From: Pseudomonas nunensis
GTDB taxonomy: Bacteria; Pseudomonadota; Gammaproteobacteria; Pseudomonadales; Pseudomonadaceae
Reading direction: 5' to 3'
DNA length: 64,000 nt
NCBI RefSeq assembly: GCF_024296925.1
Contig: NZ_CP101125.1
Coordinates: 1,800,501-1,864,500 of the forward strand
Position numbers and translations under genes: made by a program. Under the pieces are notes generated by a model. That model saw nothing but the letters and a program-made list of their open reading frames with translations. It made no database searches and had not been told where the DNA came from. Shown piece by piece: positions 8,828 to 17,695 of this stretch. Every line of letters begins with the position of its first letter. The stretch's first letter is position 1.

Positions 8828-10747
8828 GTGTTTCAACGTCTTCTGTGTTCGCTGTCCGTTTTGAGCCTGTCCATCGCCGCTGCCCAGGCCGCCGAAACCA
8901 CCACCCTCGATACGCCGCACCTGCGCAGCATCGATAATTTCCGTGACCTCGCCGGCACCACCACCGCGTATTCCACCGCCAATGACGGCACGATGCGCAC
9001 CGGCGTGTTCTACCGCTCCAATGCGCTGACACCGTCGACGGCGGATCTGGCGACGTTGAACGGCTTGGGGATCAAGGCTGTTTATGACCTGCGCACGCCG
9101 ACCGAAATTGCCGGCACCCCCGACACCATGCTCACGGGGGCGACCTACGAGAACATCGACATCATCGGCAGCACCACCTCCGGCGCGAACATCACCACGG
9201 TCTCGTTCAAGAGCGCAGCCGACGCCATCGCGATGATGCAGCAGACCAACCGCGCGTTCGTCAGCGATGCGGGGATGCGCGGCCAGTTCACCCGGTTGTT
9301 CAATGAACTCGCCAGTGTCGACGGCGCCGCGTTGTTCCATTGCACCGCCGGCAAGGACCGCACCGGTTGGACAGCCGCTGTGCTGTTGAGTATTGCCGGG
9401 GTCGACAACGCCACGATCATGAGCAACTACCTGGCGACCAACGATTACACCGCCGCGCGCATGAAAGCGACACTGGCGGCTATGCCGGCGAGTATGGCCG
9501 CGATCTATGCACCGTTGCTCGGCGTCGAGGCCAGTTACTTACAAGCGGGTTTGGATCAGGTCACCGCGCAGTACGGCAGCATGGACAACTACCTCAAGCA
9601 AGGGCTGGGTTTGTCCCAGGAAACCCTCTACGTGCTGCGCGGCAAAATGGTCGAGTACAACAGCCTGCCGGGCCAAGCGGGCTTGATCGGCAACGCCGCC
9701 GCTGGCGCGCAACTGTTGCAGCAGTTGCAGAACAGCAATTTGTCCGGCACCTACAGCGCCTATAACTATTACCTGCAATCGGCCATCGATGCCGGCACGC
9801 TCGGCGGTGTCGAATCCACCGTCGGCGGCCAGGTGCATGCGGACGCCGCGAGTTACTTGCTGCGTCAGGGCGCGATGATCGACCAGGCTGCGGCGCCGTT
9901 CAGCAGCGGCACGGACCTCAAGGTCGGCCAATACCGTTTGTGGAGCGCCGCGCTGGCGGGCTATCTCGGCACTGACGGCTCGTCCCATGTCGCCAGCAGC
10001 AACGAACACAGCCAAGGCTTGATGATCGGCCTGACCCAGCGCTTCTCCGACCAACTCAGCGCCCATGGCGGATTCGGCTACAGCCGTGGCAACGTTGGCG
10101 GGGCGGGTGGCGAGGCCGACACCGACCTGACGTTTTTCTCCGTGGGTGCCCGCTACGCGCCGGGCGGTCTGGAGCGCGGGTTGTTTGTCGATGCCGACCT
10201 CAACGCCGGTTGGCTCGACTACGACAGCAAGCGCGACCTCGGCGGCGGACTCGGTTCGGCCAAGGGCGACAGTCATGGCAATCTCTCCGGCACCAGCCTG
10301 GCGCTGGGCTACCGTTTGCCGCTCAGCGTGATGACCCTCGAACCGAGCCTCGGGGTGCGCGTCAGCCATCTGGATTTGTTGGGTTTCACAGAGAAGGGCA
10401 GCGAACTGGCTCTCGACGTCGATAGTATCCAGGCTACCCGCCGCAGTGCGGTGGCGAATCTCAAGGCCTCGTTCGCGCCGATTGGAATGGGCGCGTGGAA
10501 TCTAGTGCCGGGTGTCGAAGTGGGTTACGAGCATGTGCTGGGCGATCACACGGTCGACAGCGAAGGCCATCTGCTGGGCCTGGACATCGAACAGCGCGCC
10601 GCCTTCGACAACCGCGATCAGTTCACGGGCGGCGTCAACCTCATGGCCAATCTCGGTGCGCTGAGCGTGGGGGCTGAAGTTGGCGCCAGTGGTGGCGGCG
10701 ACAGCCATGGTTTCAGCGGCGGTCTCAAGGCCAGCTACCTATTCTGA
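8828..10747 (+). CDS. Secreted tyrosine-type phosphatase fused to an autotransporter beta-barrel
   Basis: 639 residues from a GTG start with GAGG upstream. Residues 1-21 form a signal peptide (cleavage after AQA). Residues 25-260 are a dual/tyrosine phosphatase of the Y_phosphatase3 type: NFRDLAGT and FYRSNAL lead to the P-loop HCTAGKDRTG at 171-180, with C172 as nucleophile and R178 as phosphate ligand. From about residue 365 the protein becomes a repetitive amphipathic autotransporter barrel ending in ASYLF, with the terminal Phe needed by the BAM machinery. The phosphatase should therefore be displayed or released at the cell surface (type Va secretion). Its substrate is unknown. Confidence 0.88.
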   Translation: MFQRLLCSLSVLSLSIAAAQAAETTTLDTPHLRSIDNFRDLAGTTTAYSTANDGTMRTGVFYRSNALTPSTADLATLNGLGIKAVYDLRTPTEIAGTPDTMLTGATYENIDIIGSTTSGANITTVSFKSAADAIAMMQQTNRAFVSDAGMRGQFTRLFNELASVDGAALFHCTAGKDRTGWTAAVLLSIAGVDNATIMSNYLATNDYTAARMKATLAAMPASMAAIYAPLLGVEASYLQAGLDQVTAQYGSMDNYLKQGLGLSQETLYVLRGKMVEYNSLPGQAGLIGNAAAGAQLLQQLQNSNLSGTYSAYNYYLQSAIDAGTLGGVESTVGGQVHADAASYLLRQGAMIDQAAAPFSSGTDLKVGQYRLWSAALAGYLGTDGSSHVASSNEHSQGLMIGLTQRFSDQLSAHGGFGYSRGNVGGAGGEADTDLTFFSVGARYAPGGLERGLFVDADLNAGWLDYDSKRDLGGGLGSAKGDSHGNLSGTSLALGYRLPLSVMTLEPSLGVRVSHLDLLGFTEKGSELALDVDSIQATRRSAVANLKASFAPIGMGAWNLVPGVEVGYEHVLGDHTVDSEGHLLGLDIEQRAAFDNRDQFTGGVNLMANLGALSVGAEVGASGGGDSHGFSGGLKASYLF

Positions 10748-10771
10748 TGAGCCCAGCAAACACCACCCCCC

Positions 10772-10998
10772 TGTAGGAGCGAGGCTTGCCCGCGAAGAGG
10801 CCGGCACATTCAAAATGGATGTCGGCTGACACACTGCTTTCGCGAGCAAGCCCGCTCCCACATTGGATCTGCAGCGGACGCAGTATTTGTGACCAACCCC
10901 AATCCCCTGTGGGAGCGGGCTTGCTCGCGAAGGCGGACTGCCAGCCAACATCGATGTTGACTGATACGACGCCATCGCGAGCAAGCCCGCTCCCACAA
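10772..10998. repeat. Two REP doublets (BIME)
   Basis: Inverted REP pairs occupy 10772-10862 and 10908-10998. Each pair is an outward arm of the TGTAGGAGCGAGGCTTGCC or GTGGGAGCGGGCTTGCTCG type with an inverted partner about 65 bp on. They fill the gap between the autotransporter gene and the convergent AraC gene. Confidence 0.9.
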
Positions 10999-11037
10999 TG
11001 GTTTTGTGGTGTGGCTTGGATTTTGTTAGCGATCCAA

Positions 11038-12024
11038 TCAGCGCCGGCGGCTTTTCACTTCCGCCGGGCTGATGCCGTAGGCGTGCGGGAAGTACTGGCA
11101 GAACCTGCCGACATTGCTGAATCCATACCTCAAAGCCACATCAGTCACCGACATTGAGGCACCGCCCGCCAACGCATCGTAGGCCCGCTCCAAACGCACC
11201 TGCCGCTGATAGTCCACAATCGACATCCCCACAAACCGCCGAAACCCATCCTGCAACGCACGCTGGCTGACGTTGCTCAGCCGCGCCAGATCCGTGCCGC
11301 TGATGAGATTATCGGGATGCTCCTGAATGTACTCGACCGCCAGCCTCACATGCCGTGGCGCGATCTGCGGGGCAGGGCGGCGAAGGGCTTGGGTGAAGTT
11401 GTGCGGCCAGGCTTCCAGCACCGCATCCACCAACATTTCCCGCAGGCGCGAAGGCATCAGCGTGCCGGCGTTGATCAGCAGGTCGAACTCGGTCCCGGTC
11501 GCCAGGTCGATCAACGCCTTGATGCCCTGGAAGGCCGCAGCATTCAAATCCACTTCTGGCTCGAAAACCAACTTGCTCAAGATCGGCTTGCCCAGCAGCG
11601 TCGACAGCCGCTCGGTAAGCAGCCCTCGCTTGATCGAAATCCCATGCTGCGCATGATTGTCGATGAAACGCATCGAACGCACATCGGCCTTGTCGATGGC
11701 CAGCCCGACATGCGCAACACCCACGGACTCGACCGCGTGATTGAAGACGATCTTGCCGGCGGTAGGAATGACGAAGGTGATTTCATCCACGGGATCGGGA
11801 AACGCCACCATGAAATCGCCCCGATAGTGCATGCGCCGAAAGCTCACGCCTTCGTGCCGACCGTAGACCCCGCCAATGATGATGTGCCCCGGTGGAGGCG
11901 GAGTATCGGCATAGCGGTTGCCGAACATTTTCGAAAACAGCGCGCCAAAGTCATCGCAGCGCATGTCGTCGGATCTGAGGATGATTTGCTGGCGGGTCGG
12001 GGTTGAGAACACCTTCAGGGGCAC
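11038..12024 (-). CDS. AraC-family transcriptional regulator
   Basis: 328 residues. The C-terminal 100 residues form the double helix-turn-helix: ISGTDLARLSNVSQRALQDG, then TDVALRYGFSNVGRFCQYF. The N-terminal 200 residues form a cupin-like AraC-binding domain. Translation seems to start at a GTG without a clear ribosome site, so the start is uncertain; an ATG 20 codons on is an alternative. It faces the lactate-permease-like gene on the same strand with 81 bp between them. Confidence 0.85.
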   Translation of the reverse strand: MPLKVFSTPTRQQIILRSDDMRCDDFGALFSKMFGNRYADTPPPPGHIIIGGVYGRHEGVSFRRMHYRGDFMVAFPDPVDEITFVIPTAGKIVFNHAVESVGVAHVGLAIDKADVRSMRFIDNHAQHGISIKRGLLTERLSTLLGKPILSKLVFEPEVDLNAAAFQGIKALIDLATGTEFDLLINAGTLMPSRLREMLVDAVLEAWPHNFTQALRRPAPQIAPRHVRLAVEYIQEHPDNLISGTDLARLSNVSQRALQDGFRRFVGMSIVDYQRQVRLERAYDALAGGASMSVTDVALRYGFSNVGRFCQYFPHAYGISPAEVKSRRR

Positions 12025-12105
12025 CTTGTGTCGGGCAACGGATAGGGCGGATCGCGCGAGGAAAATAGCAGGTGGGCGTGACGAGTTTGTGACGCCCCCC
12101 GGTTT

Positions 12106-13551
12106 CTACCCTGCGCTCAGCAACCCGGCGCCCAACGCGACCAACACCGTATTGAGACAGACCAGCAAGAAGCCAAACCGAACCAGTTCGCTGTCTTCCG
12201 TGGCCGTGGTTTTAGCCAGCCCCAGGATCAGCATGACGATCGACAGCGAGCCTAGCGCCGCATGTCCGGCCGAACTGTTCTGCACCGCTGCCAGCAATAA
12301 TCGAGAGGTCTCGGGGAGCATCGCGATGGCCGGCATGAAGATCGCGTTGCCGCCCACATTCGACCCGGTCATGTAGCCTGACAGCGCGCCGAGCAGGCTG
12401 ACCAGCGACGTCGCGGCGGAGGGCGAAAGGCCCGTCAGCAATTGCATCAAACCTGCGAGGAAACCGGCCTTCACCATCATCTGCGACATCGCGAGAAAGA
12501 AGAAAATGGTCAGCAGTGGCCGCTTCGCCCGCGCTGCCAACGCAGCCGGGACGCTGATGCCGGGCTCTGCCTGATGGTGTGCATTGCGCGTGTGAAACCC
12601 CAACCCGATCAGCACCAGAATCAGCGCGATTCCAGGCGAGGCGAGTGGTTTCCAGCTGACCTGGGCGCCTTGAACGATCCAGAGATCCGGCCAAGCGGTG
12701 ATCGTCCACAGCGTTTTCAACGCAACAATGCAGACAATCAACACCAGATACGGCCACGCCTGACGCGGCCATTGCACGGAACCGCGTTCGCTGCGCCGCC
12801 GCCACTGCCCGACAGACAGCACCGCAACTGCCGTCACCAGGCCCGCCGCAACCCCGGCCATTTCCGGCCCCAGCCACCGACTTGCACTGTAGAGCACCGC
12901 CACAAACAGCAGCCAGAAAACGCCGAGCCCGCGCCATTCCCGCGCCTCACGAACGCCGGCCAGATACAGCGCTATCGCACTGAGGGCCAGAAAAACCGGT
13001 GCGCTGATCAGTGCCGAGGTCGATGCCAGCGCAGCGGTGTCCAGATGAGCCAGCGAGGCACCAATCACCGAGGCCAGCCCCAGCGTTCCCCACGGCATGA
13101 TCGCCATGCCGGTCAGCGCAATTCGCAGCGCGACCCGACGCTCGAAGAGACTGAGCAGCAGGGGCACCGTGGCGATCAATGACACACCGAAACCAGTCAT
13201 CGCTTCCAGCAACGGCGCCAGCCCGAGGACGATAAACACCAGTTGATCACCGCGACTCAGGCCCAGCGAGCGCACCCACTGACTCAGCGCCAGATTGACG
13301 CCCAGGCGTTCGATGAAAATCACGAAGGCCAGACCCGGTACGATCACGAAAGCCGTACTGGCGAACAGCACCGCCGTATCTTGCGCGGCCGCCACCATGC
13401 TGCCCGGATGCCACGCATCGGCAGCGCCGGCGAACCAGAGCAGCATAACGAGGAGAGTGCCGGCGATAGCGGCGTGAACGGGCGGCCGGCGCAACACCAC
13501 GAGCATGGCTGTGACCAACAAGACCGGGGAAAGATGAAACAAAGCGACCAT
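12106..13551 (-). CDS. L-lactate permease family (LctP/LldP) transporter
   Basis: 481 residues with about 13 membrane segments. The family marks are LAPLLEAMTGFGVS in the first half, SGYMTGSNVGGNAIF in the second, and VQNSSAGHAALGS close to the end. LctP proteins import lactate or glycolate with protons. At 481 residues it is shorter than typical LldP (about 550), so another 2-hydroxy acid is possible. It is divergent from an Lrp/AsnC regulator at 13681 that probably controls it. No lldD or glcD lies nearby. Confidence 0.83.
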   Translation of the reverse strand: MVALFHLSPVLLVTAMLVVLRRPPVHAAIAGTLLVMLLWFAGAADAWHPGSMVAAAQDTAVLFASTAFVIVPGLAFVIFIERLGVNLALSQWVRSLGLSRGDQLVFIVLGLAPLLEAMTGFGVSLIATVPLLLSLFERRVALRIALTGMAIMPWGTLGLASVIGASLAHLDTAALASTSALISAPVFLALSAIALYLAGVREAREWRGLGVFWLLFVAVLYSASRWLGPEMAGVAAGLVTAVAVLSVGQWRRRSERGSVQWPRQAWPYLVLIVCIVALKTLWTITAWPDLWIVQGAQVSWKPLASPGIALILVLIGLGFHTRNAHHQAEPGISVPAALAARAKRPLLTIFFFLAMSQMMVKAGFLAGLMQLLTGLSPSAATSLVSLLGALSGYMTGSNVGGNAIFMPAIAMLPETSRLLLAAVQNSSAGHAALGSLSIVMLILGLAKTTATEDSELVRFGFLLVCLNTVLVALGAGLLSAG

Positions 13552-13656
13552 GCCAATAATATCCTATGAATTCCCGACTCAGGCTGCGTGTGCAGACTGT
13601 GGGCAAGATAATATTTCGCATAACTGGATAAAGGGCCTCGGTTTTCTGGTAATTTT

Positions 13657-13671
13657 CGAGAAAATTTCTCG
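13657..13671. promoter_or_regulatory. Palindromic operator, probable Lrp/AsnC site
   Basis: CGAGAAAATTTCTCG is a perfect 7-bp inverted repeat around one base, ending 9 bp before the Lrp-family ATG. Its size and AT-rich centre resemble the 15-bp Lrp-class operator. Autoregulation and control of the divergent permease are inferred. Confidence 0.5.
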
Positions 13672-13680
13672 CGGCCTACC

Positions 13681-14160
13681 ATGATCAAAAACGACGCAGC
13701 ATCAGACTCGCTGGACAAATTCGACCGCGCCATCCTCGACCTCGTCCAGCGCGACAACACCACGCCGCTGCGCCTGATGGCCGAGCAGGTCAATCTCTCC
13801 ACGGCTGCCGTTCAGCGCCGCATCAAGCGAATGGAGGAGCGGGGCGTCATCACCGGTAATGTCGCCATCGTCGATCCCACCGCCGTCGGCCGGCCGATCA
13901 CGATCATCGTGGAAGTCATGGCCGAGCGCACCAGCATCGAGGCGCTGGAGGCGATGAAGGCACACTTCGCGGTGCCCGAAGTTCAGCAGTGCTACTACGT
14001 CACCGGCGAAGTGGATTTCGTCCTGGTGCTGACAGTCGCCAGCATGCAGGAATACCAAGCGTTGGCGCGGCGACTGTTCGCTGAAAACGCCAATGTGACC
14101 TGGTTCAAGACCATCGTGGCGCTGGACCGGGTGAAAGTCGGGCTAGCGGTGCCGAGCTAA
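13681..14160 (+). CDS. Lrp/AsnC-family transcriptional regulator
   Basis: 159 residues. The N-terminal helix-turn-helix is LDKFDRAILDLVQRDN with recognition helix LSTAAVQRRIKRMEERGVI. The RAM (ligand-binding) domain follows with CYYVTGEVDFVLVL. It should act as an oligomer responding to a small acid or amino acid. It is divergent from the LctP-type permease. Its last 4 bp overlap the end of the convergent gene at 14157. Confidence 0.9.
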   Translation: MIKNDAASDSLDKFDRAILDLVQRDNTTPLRLMAEQVNLSTAAVQRRIKRMEERGVITGNVAIVDPTAVGRPITIIVEVMAERTSIEALEAMKAHFAVPEVQQCYYVTGEVDFVLVLTVASMQEYQALARRLFAENANVTWFKTIVALDRVKVGLAVPS

Positions 14161-15068
14161 ACCAGCGTCGAAGTTTGACGTTCAGGAAGGGGCCCGACGC
14201 TGGCGTGCGCCTTGTCCACCAGCCATTGCAGCCATCCGGCGTCCTGCTGATTGACCACGGCGTAGCGATCGGGAGGGAAGAAGGTCCAGTGATGGGCGAT
14301 CTCGACAAGGCGCTTGAGCTCATCGGCAGACAGCCAATAAAGCGTGTTCACCAAGGGCAGCGGCGCACCGCTGAAACGCCGACCGAGCGAGAGGTTGGTG
14401 CCGGGAGCGAAGGCGATCGCCAATTCCTGGCTGGGTTGCAGGTGCTTGTCCGGCGCGGGCATTTCCCCCTCCCGTCCGTAGCTGAAGTTGCCCGGAAATT
14501 GTTCCTTTAACACCAGCCAGTGGCCGGCAGTTGTCCTGGCCACAACCCATTGCGAAACGCCGCTGTCTTGCACGCCTTCAAGCTTGCCGTTTTTCCACAG
14601 CATGAGGGTGTTGCAGTCCGGGTCGTAATCGGAGGACCACAGGTTGATGCCGGATTCCAGGGTATGGCGCTCAAGCTCGACCAGCTCTTGATCCGGCATG
14701 GACTGCCAGTAGCGTTTGGTCGGGTCGCGTATATCGCGCAGATTGTTGCGTAACACCCAGGCCGCCATGAACAGCAGCGTCGCCAGCGCAAGCCAGCCGA
14801 AAGACGCGCCGATGATCTGGTCGATATCCAGGCGTGGGGCAAATAACGATTGATAGAGCAACAGTCCCAACAGAAACGCGAGACCCGGCAAAACCGGGCC
14901 AAAGCACAACGGCGGCAACAACACTGCGATCCAGCTGAAGCGATGCCCGCAAGCGTACTCCCGCGCCCAGGCTTGTTCCTGGGCGAGCATCGGCGCCTGT
15001 TCCCGAGGGGCAATGCCGGGATCGGGCGTCTGAAAGCGAATGTACCGCGCGTAGGAATCGTCGCTCAT
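14157..15068 (-). CDS. Hypothetical membrane protein
   Basis: 303 residues. Two strongly hydrophobic stretches lie near residues 48-75 and 85-107, so it is probably an inner-membrane protein with a large cytoplasmic C-terminal domain of mixed composition and many Trp residues. I do not recognise the family. It starts 3 bp after the stop of the DUF2986 gene upstream, so the two probably form one transcript. Confidence 0.6.
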   Translation of the reverse strand: MSDDSYARYIRFQTPDPGIAPREQAPMLAQEQAWAREYACGHRFSWIAVLLPPLCFGPVLPGLAFLLGLLLYQSLFAPRLDIDQIIGASFGWLALATLLFMAAWVLRNNLRDIRDPTKRYWQSMPDQELVELERHTLESGINLWSSDYDPDCNTLMLWKNGKLEGVQDSGVSQWVVARTTAGHWLVLKEQFPGNFSYGREGEMPAPDKHLQPSQELAIAFAPGTNLSLGRRFSGAPLPLVNTLYWLSADELKRLVEIAHHWTFFPPDRYAVVNQQDAGWLQWLVDKAHASVGPLPERQTSTLV

Positions 15069-15071
15069 GGA

Positions 15072-15233
15072 TCAGCTTTCAGAGGAACTGATGGCGTCCT
15101 GATCGGCTTCTGCCTCCAGCTTCAACCGGTCGGCCTTGCTGATGTACTTATCCTTTTTTTGCGGTGCCAGTTTGGCACTGGCCTTCTTGGCTTTAGCCTT
15201 GAACAGCTGCTGTAATTTTTTTTGACGATTCAT
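15072..15233 (-). CDS. DUF2986-type small basic protein
   Basis: This is a 53-residue protein that simple length cut-offs miss. It starts MNRQKKLQQLFKAKAKKA and continues with the PQKKDKYISKADR segment typical of DUF2986. The N-terminal half is very lysine-rich, which suggests RNA or ribosome contact, but the function is unknown. It ends 3 bp before the membrane protein gene, which supports a two-gene operon. An AAAGAG sits directly against the ATG, a close and weak ribosome site. Confidence 0.75.
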   Translation of the reverse strand: MNRQKKLQQLFKAKAKKASAKLAPQKKDKYISKADRLKLEAEADQDAISSSES

Positions 15234-15360
15234 CTCTTTATACCGGGCTTGAAAACGCTCGAATGATAGCCGAAATAGGGGCGGATTTATTTAATGGGGC
15301 CTTTGCCAGTACTCTGAGGTCGCAGAGGTCATTTGCTGATAATCAAATGGAAGGCCACGG

Positions 15361-15741
15361 ATGAGCACGTTTGTACGATCCCTTACTCTAGAGATTCACA
15401 ATGCGAGTGATACTGAGATTGTGGTCAGCGGCTGCCTGTTGACGGGGGGAGAGTGGGCGACAGCGCCGATTCCCGGCGCGCCAATCTTCGCTACCCAAGC
15501 CTACGGCAACGGTGCATCCGATGCCCAATCGCTGCTTGGCGGTCAGATTGCGCTGATGCTCGCCGATGGCGGCAGCGTCACCTCTGCATGGACCTGGCCG
15601 TCGCGCTCTTCGGTTTCTGTCAGTGTGAGCACGGCTGCGACGAATCTCGCCGTTATCCACCAGATTTCAAACACCCAAACCAATAACCCCACGATACGGC
15701 TAGTGATCGCTAATGCGAGCACCATCGCCAAGATCGTGTAA
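15361..15741 (+). CDS. Small beta-rich hypothetical protein
   Basis: 126 residues with GGAAGG before the ATG. The sequence alternates short hydrophobic strands with Ser/Thr/Asn/Gly (LTLEIHNASDTEIVVSG). No signal peptide is present and there is one cysteine. The pattern suggests a beta-sandwich such as an aegerolysin-like or lectin-like fold, but this is only a resemblance. The gene is flanked downstream by REP elements. Confidence 0.55.
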   Translation: MSTFVRSLTLEIHNASDTEIVVSGCLLTGGEWATAPIPGAPIFATQAYGNGASDAQSLLGGQIALMLADGGSVTSAWTWPSRSSVSVSVSTAATNLAVIHQISNTQTNNPTIRLVIANASTIAKIV

Positions 15742-15756
15742 CTACGCCAATCAAAA

Positions 15757-15974
15757 TGTGGGAGCGGGCTTGCTCGCGAAAGCGGTGTGTCAGGCGACAG
15801 TGTCATTGACTGTGCCGACGCCTTCGCGAGCAAGCTTTGCTCCTACGGGGGATCTGTGTCGGCCATAAATTTTGCGAACGACACCCATCAAATGTAGGAG
15901 CGAGGCTTGCCCGCGAAGAACGATAACGCGGTGTGTCAGGCCCGACGCCTTCGCGAGCAAGCTTCGCTCCTACA
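15757..15974. repeat. Two REP doublets
   Basis: Inverted REP pairs lie at 15757-15846 and 15893-15974. The right arm of the second pair contains the stop codon of the DUF6124 gene on the minus strand (15970-15972). The spacer between the pairs (GTCGGCCATAAATTTTGCGA) resembles the spacers at 49510-49550 and 51420-51725. Confidence 0.9.
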
Positions 15975-16338
15975 AAGGCTTGTGGTTATCCAGTACGCGA
16001 TTGGCCGCCGCCTCTCCCATCAGGAGCGACCGATGCAACACCAACAACGTATGGCGTCGCGGGCCTTCCTCCAGCTCGACGAGATCGTTGACTATCTTGC
16101 AGGCGGTTGAAAGCGACTCATAGACCTCAACCAGCAACGCTTCGTCATCCACCGCTGCGTCGATGGTGAAAATGGTGCCGGGTCTGCGGGGCGGTATCTG
16201 CGCTTTCGTCGCCCCGGGGTTGAGGTAGATCTTGAGCGCGCGGTCGGCCGCCACTTTCATTTTCTTGGGGTCAAGATCAAAAGAGGCGTCGTAGGGTACT
16301 GGATCAATATTCGGGGGGTTGGGTGTTGGTTTGAACAT
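15970..16338 (-). CDS. DUF6124-family protein
   Basis: 122 residues starting MFKPTPNPP, with GGGAG 8 bases upstream. The order is an N-terminal PNPP motif, the AADRALKIYLNP helix, and a C-terminal helical part with DDEALLVEVYESLSTA and LEEGPRRHTLLVLHRSL. This is the layout of the Pseudomonas DUF6124 family, a short helical protein of unknown role. The stop codon falls inside a REP arm. Confidence 0.8.
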   Translation of the reverse strand: MFKPTPNPPNIDPVPYDASFDLDPKKMKVAADRALKIYLNPGATKAQIPPRRPGTIFTIDAAVDDEALLVEVYESLSTACKIVNDLVELEEGPRRHTLLVLHRSLLMGEAAANRVLDNHKPL

Positions 16339-16944
16339 AGATGAAACTCCCATTTTCGAAATTAAGATTGAGGAGCCATCACCTTCGCTACCAAACGAGG
16401 GGGTGGCGGCCATACGTGGGTTGGTAGACCGGTCGAAAACGGGAAACCCGGCGCTCACAAGGAGCCCCACGCATGACCACCATATAAAGCGGAGTCCCCA
16501 AAAGAGACTACATAAGGTGCCGCCATGCGAATGTTTTCAAGCGGGCTACCAAACCCGATCACTGTTTTGCAGTGACCCGGAAACGATATAGCCCACCCCA
16601 TAGCCGCACAAGCCGGCCGATTCTGGCGTACGCGTAGGCAACGGCGCAAGGCGATGTAGCCGTTTATGACGTAACACCGAGTGTCTTTAAACACGCATCG
16701 ATAAACATGTTTATGTGGATCAAACGCTCCCCGCCGAATAGCTGAACCAAGCGCTGATTAATCAAGACGGGATTGTTAACGGCACTTCTTCCCTGACGAG
16801 CATCCACCACTGTAGCGAGTTGGCATGTGCGTCTTGGCGGTTTTGAATAACTGACTCTGCCTGTCGGTTCAACCGGTCGATGCGGCATAGACAATGGGGC
16901 GGTTTGATCTAGCCTTGAATAAGATCACGCTGGAGAAAAACTCC
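16339..16944. other. Long non-coding gap with degenerate sequence
   Basis: About 600 bp without a convincing gene. Reading frames exist on both strands but lack ribosome sites and family features. The only structure seen is the first copy of the 69-bp duplication at 16732-16800, which suggests that part of this stretch is decayed former coding sequence. Confidence 0.5.
16732..16800 (+). repeat. 69-bp direct repeat, copy 1
   Basis: It begins CGCCGAATAG and ends CTTCTTCCCTGACGAG. It matches 17391-17459 at about 64 of 69 positions, offset 659 bp. Copy 1 has no start codon after it. Confidence 0.9.
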
Positions 16945-17400
16945 ATGTCCCTCGCGCTCAGAAATCTGTTTGTCTTTGCCTTTGGAGGCTTTGTTTGCAT
17001 AGCTGCATTCGGTCAAGGAGAAGCAGAAACCCATCACCCACCGGCAATACTCCCACTGGAATCTGAGGCGCTGCCAACACTCACTGCCTATCCACCGCTT
17101 GCCGAGCCGCTCGCCCGCGGGGTTGTCATCATCCAGTATCGAACAGAGCACGCCAGGATCATGCCGGTATTCGGCAAAGCGGCTGGTAACGTCTCACCAC
17201 GTCTCGGCCACCTCCATGTGACTGTCGATGACTGGAAAGGTACATGGGCGCATACCAGTGAAGACCCGATCATTCTGGTTGGGCTGACGCCCGGAACTCA
17301 CAAAGTTCTTCTAGAAGTCGCCGACCCGACTCACAAAATCCTCACCAGTACGACAGTGAGTTTTACAGTGCCCGAGAAGCAACCACCGAACGCCGAATAG
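16945..17400 (+). CDS. DUF6130-family periplasmic protein
   Basis: 151 residues from MSLALRNLF, with GGAG 9 bases upstream. Residues 1-22 look like a signal peptide. The mature part has the block RLGHLHVTVDDW, then WAHTSEDPIILVGLTPGTHK and VLLEVADPTHK, as in DUF6130 proteins, a small beta-sandwich family of unknown role. Its last codons (PNAE, stop) lie inside copy 2 of the 69-bp repeat, and the 75-residue gene begins just after that repeat. Confidence 0.75.
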   Translation: MSLALRNLFVFAFGGFVCIAAFGQGEAETHHPPAILPLESEALPTLTAYPPLAEPLARGVVIIQYRTEHARIMPVFGKAAGNVSPRLGHLHVTVDDWKGTWAHTSEDPIILVGLTPGTHKVLLEVADPTHKILTSTTVSFTVPEKQPPNAE

Positions 17401-17459
17401 TTGAACCAAGCGCTGATGAATAAAGTCGGGATGGTTAACGGCACTTCTTCCCTGACGAG
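17391..17459 (+). repeat. 69-bp direct repeat, copy 2
   Basis: Second copy of the repeat at 16732-16800. It covers the stop codon of the DUF6130 gene and the leader of the next gene, whose ATG is at 17468. Confidence 0.9.
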
Positions 17460-17467
17460 AATCAACC

Positions 17468-17695
17468 ATGCGCTACTACACCCTGAAATACCTGTTCGAC
17501 GGCGAGCCCCGCACCCACGTGTTCGATCTCAAACAGCCTCAACTGCCCATTCACGAGGCGGCGATGCACCTGCTGCAGCTGCATTTCGGGGATGGCGAGA
17601 ATAGCCTGATCATGCCCAGCGCAGACGCAACGCCGGCGGAAGTTTTAGAACAGGCCGAGCGGGTAGGGCTGACGCGGATTGTGGTGGTTGATTAA
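17468..17695 (+). CDS. Small hypothetical protein
   Basis: 75 residues, MRYYTLKYLFDGEPRTHVFD onward, acidic, with no signal or membrane segment. The regular strand/helix alternation and the LTRIVVVD end look like a real compact domain. I do not know the family. It follows the DUF6130 gene by 67 bp, most of it the 69-bp repeat. Confidence 0.65.
   Translation: MRYYTLKYLFDGEPRTHVFDLKQPQLPIHEAAMHLLQLHFGDGENSLIMPSADATPAEVLEQAERVGLTRIVVVD

Noticed and set aside
16455..16694. 79-residue frame in the gap before the DUF6130 gene
   Set aside because: No ribosome site, biased composition, and it lies in the decayed region; no family resemblance.
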